From NCBI RefSeq assembly GCF_963678875.1, contig NZ_OY787457.1:310001-374000 (forward strand): a stretch of DNA of 64,000 nt, read 5' to 3'. Below, one piece after another: positions 43,847 to 51,981 of this stretch. This DNA comes from an uncultured Hyphomonas sp. (GTDB lineage Bacteria > Pseudomonadota > Alphaproteobacteria > Caulobacterales > Hyphomonadaceae). Position numbers and translations under genes: made by a program. Position 1 is the first letter of the stretch. Each line of letters opens with the position of its first letter. Below the pieces are notes generated by a model. It saw only the letters and a program-made list of their open reading frames with translations, did not search any database and was not told where the DNA came from.

Positions 43847-45253
43847 TTACAGTCTTATATCGATACCGCCGCTCGCTGTGCGGGCAGGGCGGATTGAGTC
43901 TGCGGTCATATGCGCAGCAGTGAGAAGGGACGGTTCAGCCGTGAGGCCATCATTGTCGAACAGGCTGCCGGCCCCGGGCGTTTGGGATTGCTGATGACCG
44001 GATTGTTGCTGCTGGAACGTCATGTTCTGGCCTGACAGCCCGTTGCGTTCCAGCGCCTGGGTAAGTTCGAAATGCATGAGGCGTAGCTGCCTCAGCGCTT
44101 CCGGAGATTCGCCTGTCACAGTGATATGCTGTATTCCGTGTGCGTCGAACTTGAAGTCGATCGACACGCGGCCAAGCTCTGGCGGATCGAGCTGTACAGT
44201 GATCCTTTCCGGCGTGTCGTTCGGTGAAGAGACCGCATCCGTGATAATTTTCACTGTCTCGGCCGGGCTGGCTGTTACCACAGCATTTGTCGGCGTCATC
44301 TGCATCTGAGTCTGGGGCGACTGTGCTGCGGTCTGGGAAACGGGCGATGCTCCAAGGGCGGATGCGAAAACCTGCGAGCCGGCGTCCGGGGCAGGGGAGG
44401 CATGGGCCGGAGAGCCGGTCTTGCCTGTTTCGGAACTGCCGTCTGTTGCGGTATCCGAAAGCTTCGTCTGGAATGCGTCACCGTGCTCGACAGGGGCAGT
44501 CTTGTTGGATGACAATTCGGCGGTCTTGCTCTCAGGCGCTGCCGTTTGCTGAACCGTTGCTTCTGTGGATTCGAAATTGGCGACCGCCGGGCTTTCAACG
44601 ACGGCCCGCGCACCAACGCCCTTGTCCTTTCCGGGTGTCCGAACACCAGGCTGACTGGTGTCCCCCGAGCCTGCTGACTGGACCGTCATGGCCTGTACGT
44701 CAGGTGCTGGAGCCTCGTCAGCTTTCGGGATGCCTATGTCCTTGCGAGTCTCTGTGTTGGCCACGGCCTCCGGCGTGTCATTCGGTGAAATGCCAGTGTC
44801 CACGGGCGGTTCAGAGGTTTCCGTCGGGACGACCGCTGCGCCAGCCAGCGAGACTTTGTCAGTATCTTCGGCGTCTTCAGAAGCCTCCGTGGATTCCGAT
44901 TCGGCAGGGGGTGCCTCAGCCGTAAGCAGTTCAGATTCGTCGGTATCATTTGCTTCGGCCGCGTCATGGCTGGGCAGTACTGCGTCAGCAGCGGACGCTA
45001 AATTCATTTCGGCCGCCGTATCGGCCTCACCGTTCTGCAGTGAGGAAAGCAGGGGGGACTTTTTCTCTGAATTCTCCGAATTGTCCCTGGAGGTCATCGG
45101 TACATCGCTGTCTTTCGTCGCAGCGTCTCGATCCTTTTCGAGGGAACGCGCGAACGCATCACCGGATCCAGCCTCGTGGGCTTTTGATCCTGTGCGATCG
45201 GGTTTTGAGTTCGCTTGCGGAAGCGCCAGGCCAGGTTCAATCAGAAATGTCAT
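43847..45253 (-). CDS. fliK: Flagellar hook-length control protein FliK
   Basis: 468 residues. The first 320 are low-complexity (Ala, Glu, Ser, Thr, Pro), the unstructured ruler part. The C-terminal domain has the hook-length signature ITVQLDPPELGRVSIDFKFD and EALRQLRLMHFELTQALERN, followed by a Gln-rich tail. Secreted ruler that switches export from hook to filament. Divergent from the rod-binding gene at 45375, with TTAA sites in between. Confidence 0.92.
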   Translation of the reverse strand: MTFLIEPGLALPQANSKPDRTGSKAHEAGSGDAFARSLEKDRDAATKDSDVPMTSRDNSENSEKKSPLLSSLQNGEADTAAEMNLASAADAVLPSHDAAEANDTDESELLTAEAPPAESESTEASEDAEDTDKVSLAGAAVVPTETSEPPVDTGISPNDTPEAVANTETRKDIGIPKADEAPAPDVQAMTVQSAGSGDTSQPGVRTPGKDKGVGARAVVESPAVANFESTEATVQQTAAPESKTAELSSNKTAPVEHGDAFQTKLSDTATDGSSETGKTGSPAHASPAPDAGSQVFASALGASPVSQTAAQSPQTQMQMTPTNAVVTASPAETVKIITDAVSSPNDTPERITVQLDPPELGRVSIDFKFDAHGIQHITVTGESPEALRQLRLMHFELTQALERNGLSGQNMTFQQQQSGHQQSQTPGAGSLFDNDGLTAEPSLLTAAHMTADSIRPARTASGGIDIRL

Positions 45254-45280
45254 AATCGGTTACGATTCCCCGTCCCAATG

Positions 45281-45320
45281 TTAACCAAGTTACAACGAAA
45301 GGACGTGAAAACAGCGTTAA
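45281..45320. promoter_or_regulatory. TTAA sites between fliK and the rod-binding gene
   Basis: TTAACC at 45281 and GTTAAC at 45316 (TTAA starts 36 bp apart) fall in the 121-nt divergent region. Same word as in the other flagellar control regions of this window. Candidate CtrA-like sites. Confidence 0.3.
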
Positions 45321-45374
45321 CGCGCATATCATTGCGACAAATATTTCTGCAGCAATCCGAACCCGGAGGATCAG

Positions 45375-45695
45375 ATGTCCCAGCCTGTCTCTATCCAGGC
45401 ATATACGGCACCGATGCCGGGCATTTCCGATCCTGGGAACTCGGGGCAGGGGGCGCCCGATGCATCGGGACTCGGCAAGCGATTTGAGCAGATGCTCTGG
45501 ACCGAGATGCTCTCTTATGCCGGTCTCGACAAAGCGTTTGCGCAGGACGGCGGTCAAGCGGCTGAAACCTTCTCAAGATACCTGATTGAATCGATTGCCG
45601 AGGACCTGGCTGAAACCCATCCCATGGGCCTGGGGGAGGCAGTCGACCGTAACGTGGCTGCAAGCCAATCACTACAACAGGATGCTGCAGAATGA
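45375..45695 (+). CDS. Rod-binding protein (FlgJ N-terminal-like)
   Basis: 106 residues with the FlgJ N-terminal fold: GLGKRFEQMLWTEMLSYAGL and GQAAETFSRYLIESIAEDLAE. No muramidase domain, so this is the short alphaproteobacterial form, in some genomes called CheL or FlgJ. It caps the growing rod. GGAGGATCAG precedes the ATG. ATGA-coupled to the next gene. Confidence 0.85.
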   Translation: MSQPVSIQAYTAPMPGISDPGNSGQGAPDASGLGKRFEQMLWTEMLSYAGLDKAFAQDGGQAAETFSRYLIESIAEDLAETHPMGLGEAVDRNVAASQSLQQDAAE

Positions 45696-46072
45696 GCCAG
45701 GTATCGATCCAGAGCGAAATTGATGGATTGAAGGAAACGCTGGCCCTAGAGCGGCAATACCTTCTTGCTGGCCGAGCGCGTGAGACAATCGCCCTGGCAG
45801 AAGCAAAGCTGTCGGCCATGGATGCGCTCGAAACAGCCTTCGGGTCGCTTGAGCCCGGCGCTGCGCCTCCTTCCCATCAAAATGACATGATGGAAATCGT
45901 GTCGATGGCAAAAGAGAATGCCGTCCACTTTGCAGCGATCCAGAACGGCTTGCGGCGCGCCATTCAGCGGGTCGAGAATCAGCATGCGAACGCTTATGTC
46001 GGCTCCTATACGCAAACGGGCGGACAGATGGCGTTTACAGAAGTCACTGGGCAATTCCTGAAAAAGGCCTGA
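45692..46072 (+). CDS. FlgN-like flagellar chaperone
   Basis: 126 residues, almost entirely helical, with an N-terminal coiled coil (EIDGLKETLALERQYLLAGR) and a central EIVSMAKENAVHFAAIQNGL. Size and neighbourhood fit the FlgN class that escorts FlgK and FlgL, but similarity is weak. Overlaps the upstream gene as ATGA. Precedes the flagellin control region. Confidence 0.55.
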   Translation: MSQVSIQSEIDGLKETLALERQYLLAGRARETIALAEAKLSAMDALETAFGSLEPGAAPPSHQNDMMEIVSMAKENAVHFAAIQNGLRRAIQRVENQHANAYVGSYTQTGGQMAFTEVTGQFLKKA

Positions 46073-46075
46073 CTG

Positions 46076-46123
46076 GTTAACTGCTTGTACACTCCCCGAT
46101 TGTAATCAGGTTCATGAAACCTG
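46076..46123 (+). promoter_or_regulatory. Flagellin upstream region: GTTAAC and CAGGTT dyad
   Basis: GTTAAC at 46076-46081, then CAGGTT (46107-46112)-CATGA-AACCTG (46118-46123), a perfect 6-bp dyad about 90 nt before the flagellin start. It could be an operator or a 5'-leader hairpin, the kind of place where FlbT acts in Caulobacter. No properly spaced sigma-54 site is seen. Confidence 0.35.
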
Positions 46124-46215
46124 GAGGGGTTGGCGGATTTCCGCAGTCAGGATGACACGTAGATTAATCGGGCCGCGATCCGTTCGCAGGCCACGTTCCT
46201 TGAGGGATGGGTAAT

Positions 46216-47463
46216 ATGTCCAGTATTCTGACTAACAACAGCGCAATGGTCGCTCTCGACACGCTGCGCAACATCAACAAAGATCTCGCAGCGGTCCAAA
46301 ATGAAATTTCGACAGGTAAGACTGTCTCCAGCGCCAAAGACAACGCGGCGATCTGGGCGATCTCGACGGTCATGTCGACCGATGTGGAAAGCTTCAAGAC
46401 GATCTCCGACTCACTGAATCTCGGCTCGTCTACTGTCGGTGTTGCTCGTGTTGCCTCCGAGAAGGTCACTGAGCTGCTTCAGGACATGAAAAACCTGATC
46501 GTCAATGCTCAGGGTGCGAACGTTGACCGTTCCAAGATCCAGACCGAGATCAGCGAAATTCGCGAGAACATCGCTTCGGTTGTTGGTGCAGCCCAGTTCA
46601 ACGGCCTGAACCTGGTTGACGGCTCTTCCACGGCAGACATGCAGATCCTGTCGTCTCTCGACCGCAGCTCTTCCGGCACCGTCACGGCAGCCTTCATCGA
46701 CGTTGCACGTCATGACCTGTCGATCAGCAACACCGCATCGGGCGCAACCTTCGGCGCCAGCGCCGTGACCGATCTGACCATCATCAACAACGGTGGTACG
46801 AACGCTGGTACGGCTGCAACTGTCGCCAATGGCGCAACGCAGGCCATCACGATCGCTGCTGTGGCAGATGGCAACTCCTACCGTGTCGTTCTCGATGACT
46901 CGGCCACGACCAACAGCCTTGGCCAGCGCACCTTCGAATACGTCGCTGGAACGGATGACAGCCTGAACTCTGTCGCTGCCAACCTGGCTAACCAGATCAG
47001 CACGTTCTTTGCTGCAACCGGCGAGACCAACTACACGGTTTCCCGTACCGATGACGTGATCTCGATCACGAACAATTCGGGTGCCAACCTTTCGGTCACG
47101 GCTGCTTCCGCAACTGGCGGTACGGCTGCTGCCAGCGCTGGCGGCCTCGGCAACGTGGCAACCATTGACGTGACCACGGATGCTGGTGCAACGGCTGCTC
47201 TGACTTCGATCGAAAGCCTGCTTCAGACATCTATCGATGCTGCAGCTGGTTTCGGTTCTTCGCAGACCCGTATCGAAAACCAGACCGACTTCGTCAGCTC
47301 CCTGATCGACTCCATGACCTCCGGTATCGGTGGCCTCGTGGACGCCGACATGGAAGCCGCTTCGGCTAAACTTCAGGCACTTCAGGTCCAGCAGCAGCTG
47401 GGCGTGCAGTCTCTGTCCATCGCTAACCAGGCGCCGCAGACCCTGCTGTCGCTGTTCCGCTAA
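46216..47463 (+). CDS. Flagellin
   Basis: 415 residues. N-terminus SSILTNNSAMVALDTLRNIN and ISTGKTVSSAKDNAAIWAIS, C-terminus LQVQQQLGVQSLSIANQAPQ with LLSLFR: the conserved D0/D1 helices. The middle (about 150-320) is a Thr/Ala/Gly-rich surface domain with an IN-like motif (ANLANQISTFFAATGETNY), longer than in the 270-odd-residue alphaproteobacterial flagellins. ATG 46216 is preferred over 46207 because GAGGGATGG lies before it and flagellins start MSS. No cysteine. Strong codon bias fits heavy expression. A 10-bp hairpin follows. Confidence 0.95.
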   Translation: MSSILTNNSAMVALDTLRNINKDLAAVQNEISTGKTVSSAKDNAAIWAISTVMSTDVESFKTISDSLNLGSSTVGVARVASEKVTELLQDMKNLIVNAQGANVDRSKIQTEISEIRENIASVVGAAQFNGLNLVDGSSTADMQILSSLDRSSSGTVTAAFIDVARHDLSISNTASGATFGASAVTDLTIINNGGTNAGTAATVANGATQAITIAAVADGNSYRVVLDDSATTNSLGQRTFEYVAGTDDSLNSVAANLANQISTFFAATGETNYTVSRTDDVISITNNSGANLSVTAASATGGTAAASAGGLGNVATIDVTTDAGATAALTSIESLLQTSIDAAAGFGSSQTRIENQTDFVSSLIDSMTSGIGGLVDADMEAASAKLQALQVQQQLGVQSLSIANQAPQTLLSLFR

Positions 47464-47472
47464 CTTGATGGG

Positions 47473-47504
47473 TAGCCCGGGAGCCAACGGCGGTTCCCGG
47501 GCTA
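47473..47504 (+). terminator. Hairpin between flagellin and flaF
   Basis: TAGCCCGGGA (47473-47482) pairs perfectly with TCCCGGGCTA (47495-47504) across a 12-nt loop. No U-run follows, so full termination is doubtful. It may stabilise the flagellin mRNA end or give partial read-through into flaF. Confidence 0.6.
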
Positions 47505-47532
47505 TCACTTCAACAAACCCGGGGAGGGTGCA

Positions 47533-47922
47533 TTGCAATCACTGGCTTTCAAGGCTTATGGGGAGGTCAAGCAACGCACCGCTGGGGAAAAAGAAATTGA
47601 ATTTGCGTTGTTTCGTCAGATCACGGACGCGCTCACACAGGTTTCTGAAGCGGAAGATGCCCAGCCCGCTGACTGGGCAGATGCGATCCACCGGAACCAG
47701 CAATTGTGGACGACAATTGCAGTCGACCTGCTTCACCCCGGCAATGCCCTGCCGGACGACATGAAGCGGAGCCTTCTCTACCTTGCAGAATTTGTTCGCC
47801 AGACCAGCATGAAGATCATGGCTGGTGAAGGCGAGATCGCCGACCTGATCGAGATCAACCGGTCCATCATGAACGGTCTTGGGGGGACGGTGGCTGGAGA
47901 TGCGGCAGGGGAGGGTCTCTGA
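47533..47922 (+). CDS. flaF: Flagellar biosynthesis regulator FlaF
   Basis: 129 residues of the FlaF family: QSLAFKAYGEVKQRTAGEKE, an odd-looking helical pack with NQQLWTTIAVDLLHPGNALP, and KRSLLYLAEFVRQTSMKIM. FlaF promotes flagellin production or secretion in Caulobacter. Start TTG 47533 has GGAGGG 4 nt upstream; no better ATG precedes. Overlaps flbT as TGATG. Confidence 0.92.
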   Translation: MQSLAFKAYGEVKQRTAGEKEIEFALFRQITDALTQVSEAEDAQPADWADAIHRNQQLWTTIAVDLLHPGNALPDDMKRSLLYLAEFVRQTSMKIMAGEGEIADLIEINRSIMNGLGGTVAGDAAGEGL

Positions 47923-48356
47923 TGGCAGGTCTTGTTTTCAAAGTTGCGCCGGGTGAGCGGTTTATCATTAATGGCGCCACGCTCGAGAATGGTGATAAAC
48001 CAGCGCGCATTCGCGTCGTCGAAGGCGATGCCCGGGTCCTTCGCTGCCGGGATGCGATGCACCCGACGGAAGTCGATACGCCGGTCAAGCAGATCTACTA
48101 CGCCATCCAGCTTCTCGTGACCGGTGATCTCAAGGAAGATGCGACCGTTCCCGCAATTGATGCGGAATGCGCGCGTCTTGAAGATGTGTTTGATCACATC
48201 GATCCCGAATTGATTCCGGTGCTCCGGTCCATGATCAGCCGTGGCAACTATTATTCGGCCATGTGCCATCTGCGCCAGATCATGCCGGTTGAGGCGGAAC
48301 TCCTTGCCATGCCTGGCAACAGTGCGGAAACCCTGCGTCACGCAAAGGTCGCCTGA
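47922..48356 (+). CDS. flbT: Flagellin synthesis repressor FlbT
   Basis: 144 residues. LVFKVAPGERFIINGATLEN, VDTPVKQIYYAIQLLVTGD and SRGNYYSAMCHLRQIMPVE are FlbT signatures. In Caulobacter FlbT binds the flagellin mRNA 5' leader and blocks its translation until hook assembly is finished. Start shares an A with the flaF stop. The presence of both flaF and flbT is a good marker of an alphaproteobacterial flagellum. Confidence 0.95.
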   Translation: MAGLVFKVAPGERFIINGATLENGDKPARIRVVEGDARVLRCRDAMHPTEVDTPVKQIYYAIQLLVTGDLKEDATVPAIDAECARLEDVFDHIDPELIPVLRSMISRGNYYSAMCHLRQIMPVEAELLAMPGNSAETLRHAKVA

Positions 48357-48360
48357 CGCC

Positions 48361-49191
48361 ATGTTCCAGCCTGCCATCCCGCTGTCAGGAATAGGTGGAT
48401 GGAAGTTCCTCCAGTCGACGTATACGCGTCAGCTCGAATCCTTCACTGACTCGCCACAGGTTCGGAACGACCGGGACTACATGCTGGACAAGCTGTCCCA
48501 GCCCATGTCGGTTGATGATTTCATGGCGGACAAGCGGCTCCTGCGCGTCACGATGACTGCCTTCGGCCTTGGAGGCGAAGAGTGGAAAGGCGGATTTATC
48601 CGCAAGGCGCTTGATGAGGTGGCGGACCCGGAGAGCACTTTCCTCGCACGGTTGAACAACGCCAAGTATACTGATTTTGCCGAGTCATTGTTGCCGATCG
48701 ACGGCAAGATCATCATGTCTTCGTCCGCACTGGCCAAAATTGCGGTCAATTTTGAAGCGCAATCATTCCAGACGGCTGTTGGCAATGTCGACGATTCCAT
48801 GCGCCTCGCCCTCAACTATCAGTCGGAAATTGCCGACATGGTCGGGACGGACGCCAGCGATAAAACGATCCTGTACCGGATTCTGGGCGACGTACCGGTC
48901 CGGACAGTGATGGAGACCGCCTTCAATTTGCCTGAAGGCATCAGCAGTCTCGACCTCGACCGGCAGGCCGAGGTTTTCAAGGAGCGGATCACGTCCGTCC
49001 TTGGGATCAGCGATCTTTCCGAACTGAGTTCACCGGAAATGACGGAAAAAATGATCCACCGGTTCCTGGCGATGGAAACCATCGAGAACGGGTCGTCGTC
49101 CTATTCATCCGCATCGGCAGCGTTGACCTTGCTGAGCAATGGTGTCGGCAGCCAGGCGAGCGAGAACTTGTTCCTCAGCCTTCTGTCGTAG
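48361..49191 (+). CDS. DUF1217 flagellar-associated protein
   Basis: 276 residues. Repeated pattern of a DUF1217 domain: ADKRLLRVTMTAFGLGGEEW and later TDASDKTILYRILGDVPV, with LPEGISSLDLDRQAEVFKER. Such proteins occur in alphaproteobacterial flagellar clusters; a rod or hook role is suspected but not shown. Start ATG 48361 directly after flbT; an ATG at 48241 would lie inside flbT. Its 3' end overlaps the convergent fliI by 17 nt. Confidence 0.85.
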   Translation: MFQPAIPLSGIGGWKFLQSTYTRQLESFTDSPQVRNDRDYMLDKLSQPMSVDDFMADKRLLRVTMTAFGLGGEEWKGGFIRKALDEVADPESTFLARLNNAKYTDFAESLLPIDGKIIMSSSALAKIAVNFEAQSFQTAVGNVDDSMRLALNYQSEIADMVGTDASDKTILYRILGDVPVRTVMETAFNLPEGISSLDLDRQAEVFKERITSVLGISDLSELSSPEMTEKMIHRFLAMETIENGSSSYSSASAALTLLSNGVGSQASENLFLSLLS

Positions 49192-50521
49192 GTGTGCTTT
49201 CGGGCGAGGGCGCCTTGCTGTCCGGACCGAGAATGGTCTGCAGTTTTTCAAAAGCAGCCGAGGTTCCATCAGGGCTCTTTGTGCCCATGAAGGCGTCCAG
49301 TGCCGGGAAAAGCGCAATCGCATTATCGCCGTCAGCATCCTTGCCGAACTCGTACAGGTTTGCCCTCAGCATGGGCTCCAGCTCTTCATAGAGCGCCAGC
49401 GTCCTGCGACACCGGCGGATGAGGGCGTTCTCGTCTTCAGTTGCCGCGTGTGGCAGAGCACGGGAAACGGATCGGAGGACATCAATCGCCGGATAGCGCT
49501 GCCGCTCGGCGATCTGGCGTGACAGGATGATGTGCCCATCCAGGATCCCGCGGATCATGTCAGCGACCGGTTCTTCCATATCCGACCCGGCAACGAGTAC
49601 GGAGTAAATGGCTGTGATGTCACCCTTGTTGCCAAGGCCAGGACCCGCCCGCTCGGCAAGTTCCGAAATGACCCGCACGGTCGAGGGCGGAAAGGCGTTC
49701 AGCGCCGGGGTCTCGCCAGCCATGAGGGCGGTTTCACGGTGCGCCTCGGCGAAGCGCGTGATGGAGTCGAACAGGAAGAGCACATTGTGCCCCTCATCCC
49801 GGAAATGTTCGGCGGCCGTAATGGCGCAATAAGCGGCGCGTTTCTTGGCGCCGGGCGGTTCGCTTGCGGTTGCTGCGATAACCACTGTCTTCGACATGAT
49901 CGACTTCGGCAGGACATTGCGGACGAAATCGTTCACTTCGCGCGAGCGTTCGCCGATGAGGGCGATGACGACCCGGTCGGCTTCCAGTCCCGCTGCGAGG
50001 GAGCCCAGAAAAGTCGACTTGCCTACGCCTGAGCCAGCGAACAGGCCGAGCCGCTGGCCCTGGCAGATTGGCAGAAGCGTGTCGGTGACCATCCAGCCGG
50101 TTGCCAGCCGGCCACCGATGCCGCGCCGGGCATGAGCGGGAAGGGGGGCGGTATTCAGGCGGCGATTGGTGGCACGCATGGGAACAACCGGCGCTGCGGC
50201 GCCCGTGATGTCACCGCGATAGTTGATGATCTGGCCCAGCCAGTGATCCCCCGGCTCGATACGCGGTTCCTGCTGGATCTGGACGGCATCGCCGATCCGG
50301 ATCGCGTCGCACGGGGAGTAGAGGAGGGCAGTAACGCTGTCCCCGGAAATCGAAAGGATTTCCCCGAGGATGCTGACGCCCTGTTTTTCGATGAGGATTT
50401 CATTGCCGACGCCGGCCAGTTCGCTGATCCCGGCAATCTTGACCATGCCGGGGGCGACCTCGGTGATCGTGCCCCAGAGGCTGTAAAGTGTGAACGAGGG
50501 CGAAGCGGCACCCATCGGCAT
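49175..50521 (-). CDS. fliI: Flagellar export ATPase FliI
   Basis: 448 residues of the F1-ATPase-like secretion ATPase family. Walker A GSGVGKST at 163-170, the catalytic region IALIGERSREVNDFV, and Walker B NVLFLFDSITRFA. N-terminal beta barrel (GTITEVAPGMVKIAGISEL) and C-terminal domain are complete. Powers substrate unloading at the export gate. Transcribed alone and divergent from flgB. AGGAT precedes ATG 50521. Confidence 0.96.
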   Translation of the reverse strand: MPMGAASPSFTLYSLWGTITEVAPGMVKIAGISELAGVGNEILIEKQGVSILGEILSISGDSVTALLYSPCDAIRIGDAVQIQQEPRIEPGDHWLGQIINYRGDITGAAAPVVPMRATNRRLNTAPLPAHARRGIGGRLATGWMVTDTLLPICQGQRLGLFAGSGVGKSTFLGSLAAGLEADRVVIALIGERSREVNDFVRNVLPKSIMSKTVVIAATASEPPGAKKRAAYCAITAAEHFRDEGHNVLFLFDSITRFAEAHRETALMAGETPALNAFPPSTVRVISELAERAGPGLGNKGDITAIYSVLVAGSDMEEPVADMIRGILDGHIILSRQIAERQRYPAIDVLRSVSRALPHAATEDENALIRRCRRTLALYEELEPMLRANLYEFGKDADGDNAIALFPALDAFMGTKSPDGTSAAFEKLQTILGPDSKAPSPESTPTTEG

Positions 50522-50551
50522 GGTGTAAATCCTAACAAAACGCGTCGATCG

Positions 50552-50600
50552 GTTAACTCTTTCTTCAACTTATCGCTTGAAGTCTTGTTAACGAGTTAAC
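50552..50600. promoter_or_regulatory. GTTAAC triplet in the fliI/flgB divergent region
   Basis: Three perfect GTTAAC palindromes at 50552, 50587 and 50595 lie in the 94-nt gap; the last two are 8 bp apart. This is the densest such cluster in the window and would serve both promoters. Candidate CtrA-like control site. Confidence 0.4.
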
Positions 50601-50615
50601 CCGGACGAGTCTGTC

Positions 50616-50972
50616 ATGATTTCCCAGCTTCCGCTTTTCGAAATCTACGGCGCCATGGCCCGTTATGCCGCCGAGAGCCAGAAAGTGAGCGCGACCAATA
50701 TCGCGCACGCTGACGAGCCTGGTTACAAGGCCAAGCAGCTCGAGTCTTTCGAGTCCTATCTTTCGCGCGCAGCCAACAGCGCGTCGCACACAGGGCTGAA
50801 CACGTCTTTCAAGGTGGTCGAGACCGATGGGCCCGTTTCGCCAAGCGGCAACTCGGTGAGCATCGAAATGGAAATGTTCAAATCGGCGGAAGCGGCCGGA
50901 CAGCATGAGCAGGCGATGACGGTGTATGCCAAGTCGCTGGACCTGCTTCGTACCGCACTCGGCAAGTATTGA
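50616..50972 (+). CDS. flgB: Flagellar proximal rod protein FlgB
   Basis: 118 residues. The segment YAAESQKVSATNIAHADEPG with YKAKQLESF is the rod signature near the N-terminus, and EMFKSAEAAGQHEQAMTVYA with KSLDLLRTALGKY closes it. Innermost rod part next to the MS ring. First gene of the flgB-to-fliJ operon. Confidence 0.94.
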   Translation: MISQLPLFEIYGAMARYAAESQKVSATNIAHADEPGYKAKQLESFESYLSRAANSASHTGLNTSFKVVETDGPVSPSGNSVSIEMEMFKSAEAAGQHEQAMTVYAKSLDLLRTALGKY

Positions 50973-50983
50973 GGGAGGTCTGA

Positions 50984-51367
50984 TTGAACCCGCTCAAGCA
51001 AATCATGATGCAGGCGGTCTCCGGCATGTCGCTGGAACAGCAGCGTGTCACGCTCGCATCCGAGAATATCTCGAACGTCGACACGCCGGGATACCGCCGC
51101 AAACTGCTGCTGCAGGAAGCGCTGCCCGGCAAGGGCGCCGATTTTGCGGCGACAAAGGTCATGCTGGATGAGACACCGGGTCAGAGGGAGTATGACCCGT
51201 CCCATCCGATGTCCGACGAGGACGGTTACGTCACCATGTCCAACGTTTCCCTGATTACGGAAATGGCGGATCTGCGCGATGCCAACCGCACTTATGAGGC
51301 CAACCTGAACTCGTTTCAGCAGGCCCGCACAATGTACCAGTCACTACTGGATGTTCTACGCCGCTGA
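50984..51367 (+). CDS. flgC: Flagellar proximal rod protein FlgC
   Basis: 127 residues. SLEQQRVTLASENISNVDTP with GYRRK, then ETPGQREYDPSHPMSDEDGY and the C-terminus ANRTYEANLNSFQQARTMYQ, all typical of FlgC. Start TTG 50984 has GAGGGAGGT 4 nt upstream; the next in-frame ATG would remove seven residues. Follows flgB by 11 nt. Confidence 0.94.
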   Translation: MNPLKQIMMQAVSGMSLEQQRVTLASENISNVDTPGYRRKLLLQEALPGKGADFAATKVMLDETPGQREYDPSHPMSDEDGYVTMSNVSLITEMADLRDANRTYEANLNSFQQARTMYQSLLDVLRR

Positions 51368-51390
51368 CGCGGTAAGAGGGGAGATGGGTT

Positions 51391-51693
51391 ATGTCGACAG
51401 TGGGTTTCAACGCCTATACGGCGCTTAATACTGCGCGCCCTGCAGATGCCGCCGGTTCGGCTGGCGCGACTGCGAAGGCAGACGACAAGAATGTCGTCGC
51501 TGAAGGAATTTCAGATTTCCGGGCTGCCCTTCAGCAGGCTGAAGGGACGGCCATGGACGCCGCCGTGTCCGGTGCCGATCCGCATGCGATGGTCGCTGCA
51601 CTCGCAAACGCCGAGATGATGCTCGACGCGGCCGTGACGATCCGTGACAAGGTGGTCGAGGCTTACCAGGAACTGCTGCGGATGCCGGTCTGA
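51391..51693 (+). CDS. fliE: Flagellar hook-basal body protein FliE
   Basis: 100 residues. DFRAALQQAEGTAMDAAVSG, ADPHAMVAALANAEMMLDAA and VTIRDKVVEAYQELLRMPV match FliE, which joins the MS ring and export gate to the rod. GAGGGGAG precedes the ATG. In the usual flgB-flgC-fliE order. Confidence 0.94.
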   Translation: MSTVGFNAYTALNTARPADAAGSAGATAKADDKNVVAEGISDFRAALQQAEGTAMDAAVSGADPHAMVAALANAEMMLDAAVTIRDKVVEAYQELLRMPV

Positions 51694-51709
51694 GGCCGGA
51701 GGGGACGGC

Positions 51710-51973
51710 ATGTCTGAGGCGGAAATCTTCGAGGTTCTGAGGGCTCATATCTGGGGCGCCGCCATGATGGCCCTGCCGATCCTGGTGACGACACTGATCC
51801 TGGGGTTTGTCATTGGCCTCCTGCAGGCGCTGACGTCGATCCAGGAAATGACCCTGACCTTCATCCCGAAGATCTTCGCCGTCGTGGTCGTATTCTTCCT
51901 GTCGCTTGGCTACATGACCCGCATCGCACTCGATCTTTTCAATAATTACGTCCTGCCGATCATTTCAGAATAG
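51710..51973 (+). CDS. fliQ: Flagellar export gate protein FliQ
   Basis: 87 residues with two membrane helices: AMMALPILVTTLILGFVIGL and FIPKIFAVVVVFFLSLGYM. AEIFEVLRAHIWGAAMM at the N-terminus and LQALTSIQEMTLTF between helices are typical of FliQ. ATG 51710 with GGAGGGG upstream is chosen; an ATG at 51644 would overlap fliE. Confidence 0.95.
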   Translation: MSEAEIFEVLRAHIWGAAMMALPILVTTLILGFVIGLLQALTSIQEMTLTFIPKIFAVVVVFFLSLGYMTRIALDLFNNYVLPIISE

Positions 51974-51981
51974 GTCCCGCC

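Noticed and set aside
46130..46146. Possible sigma-54 promoter before flagellin (TGGCGGATTTCCGC)
   Set aside because: The distance between GG and GC is one base short and the -12 element is poor, so I do not claim it.
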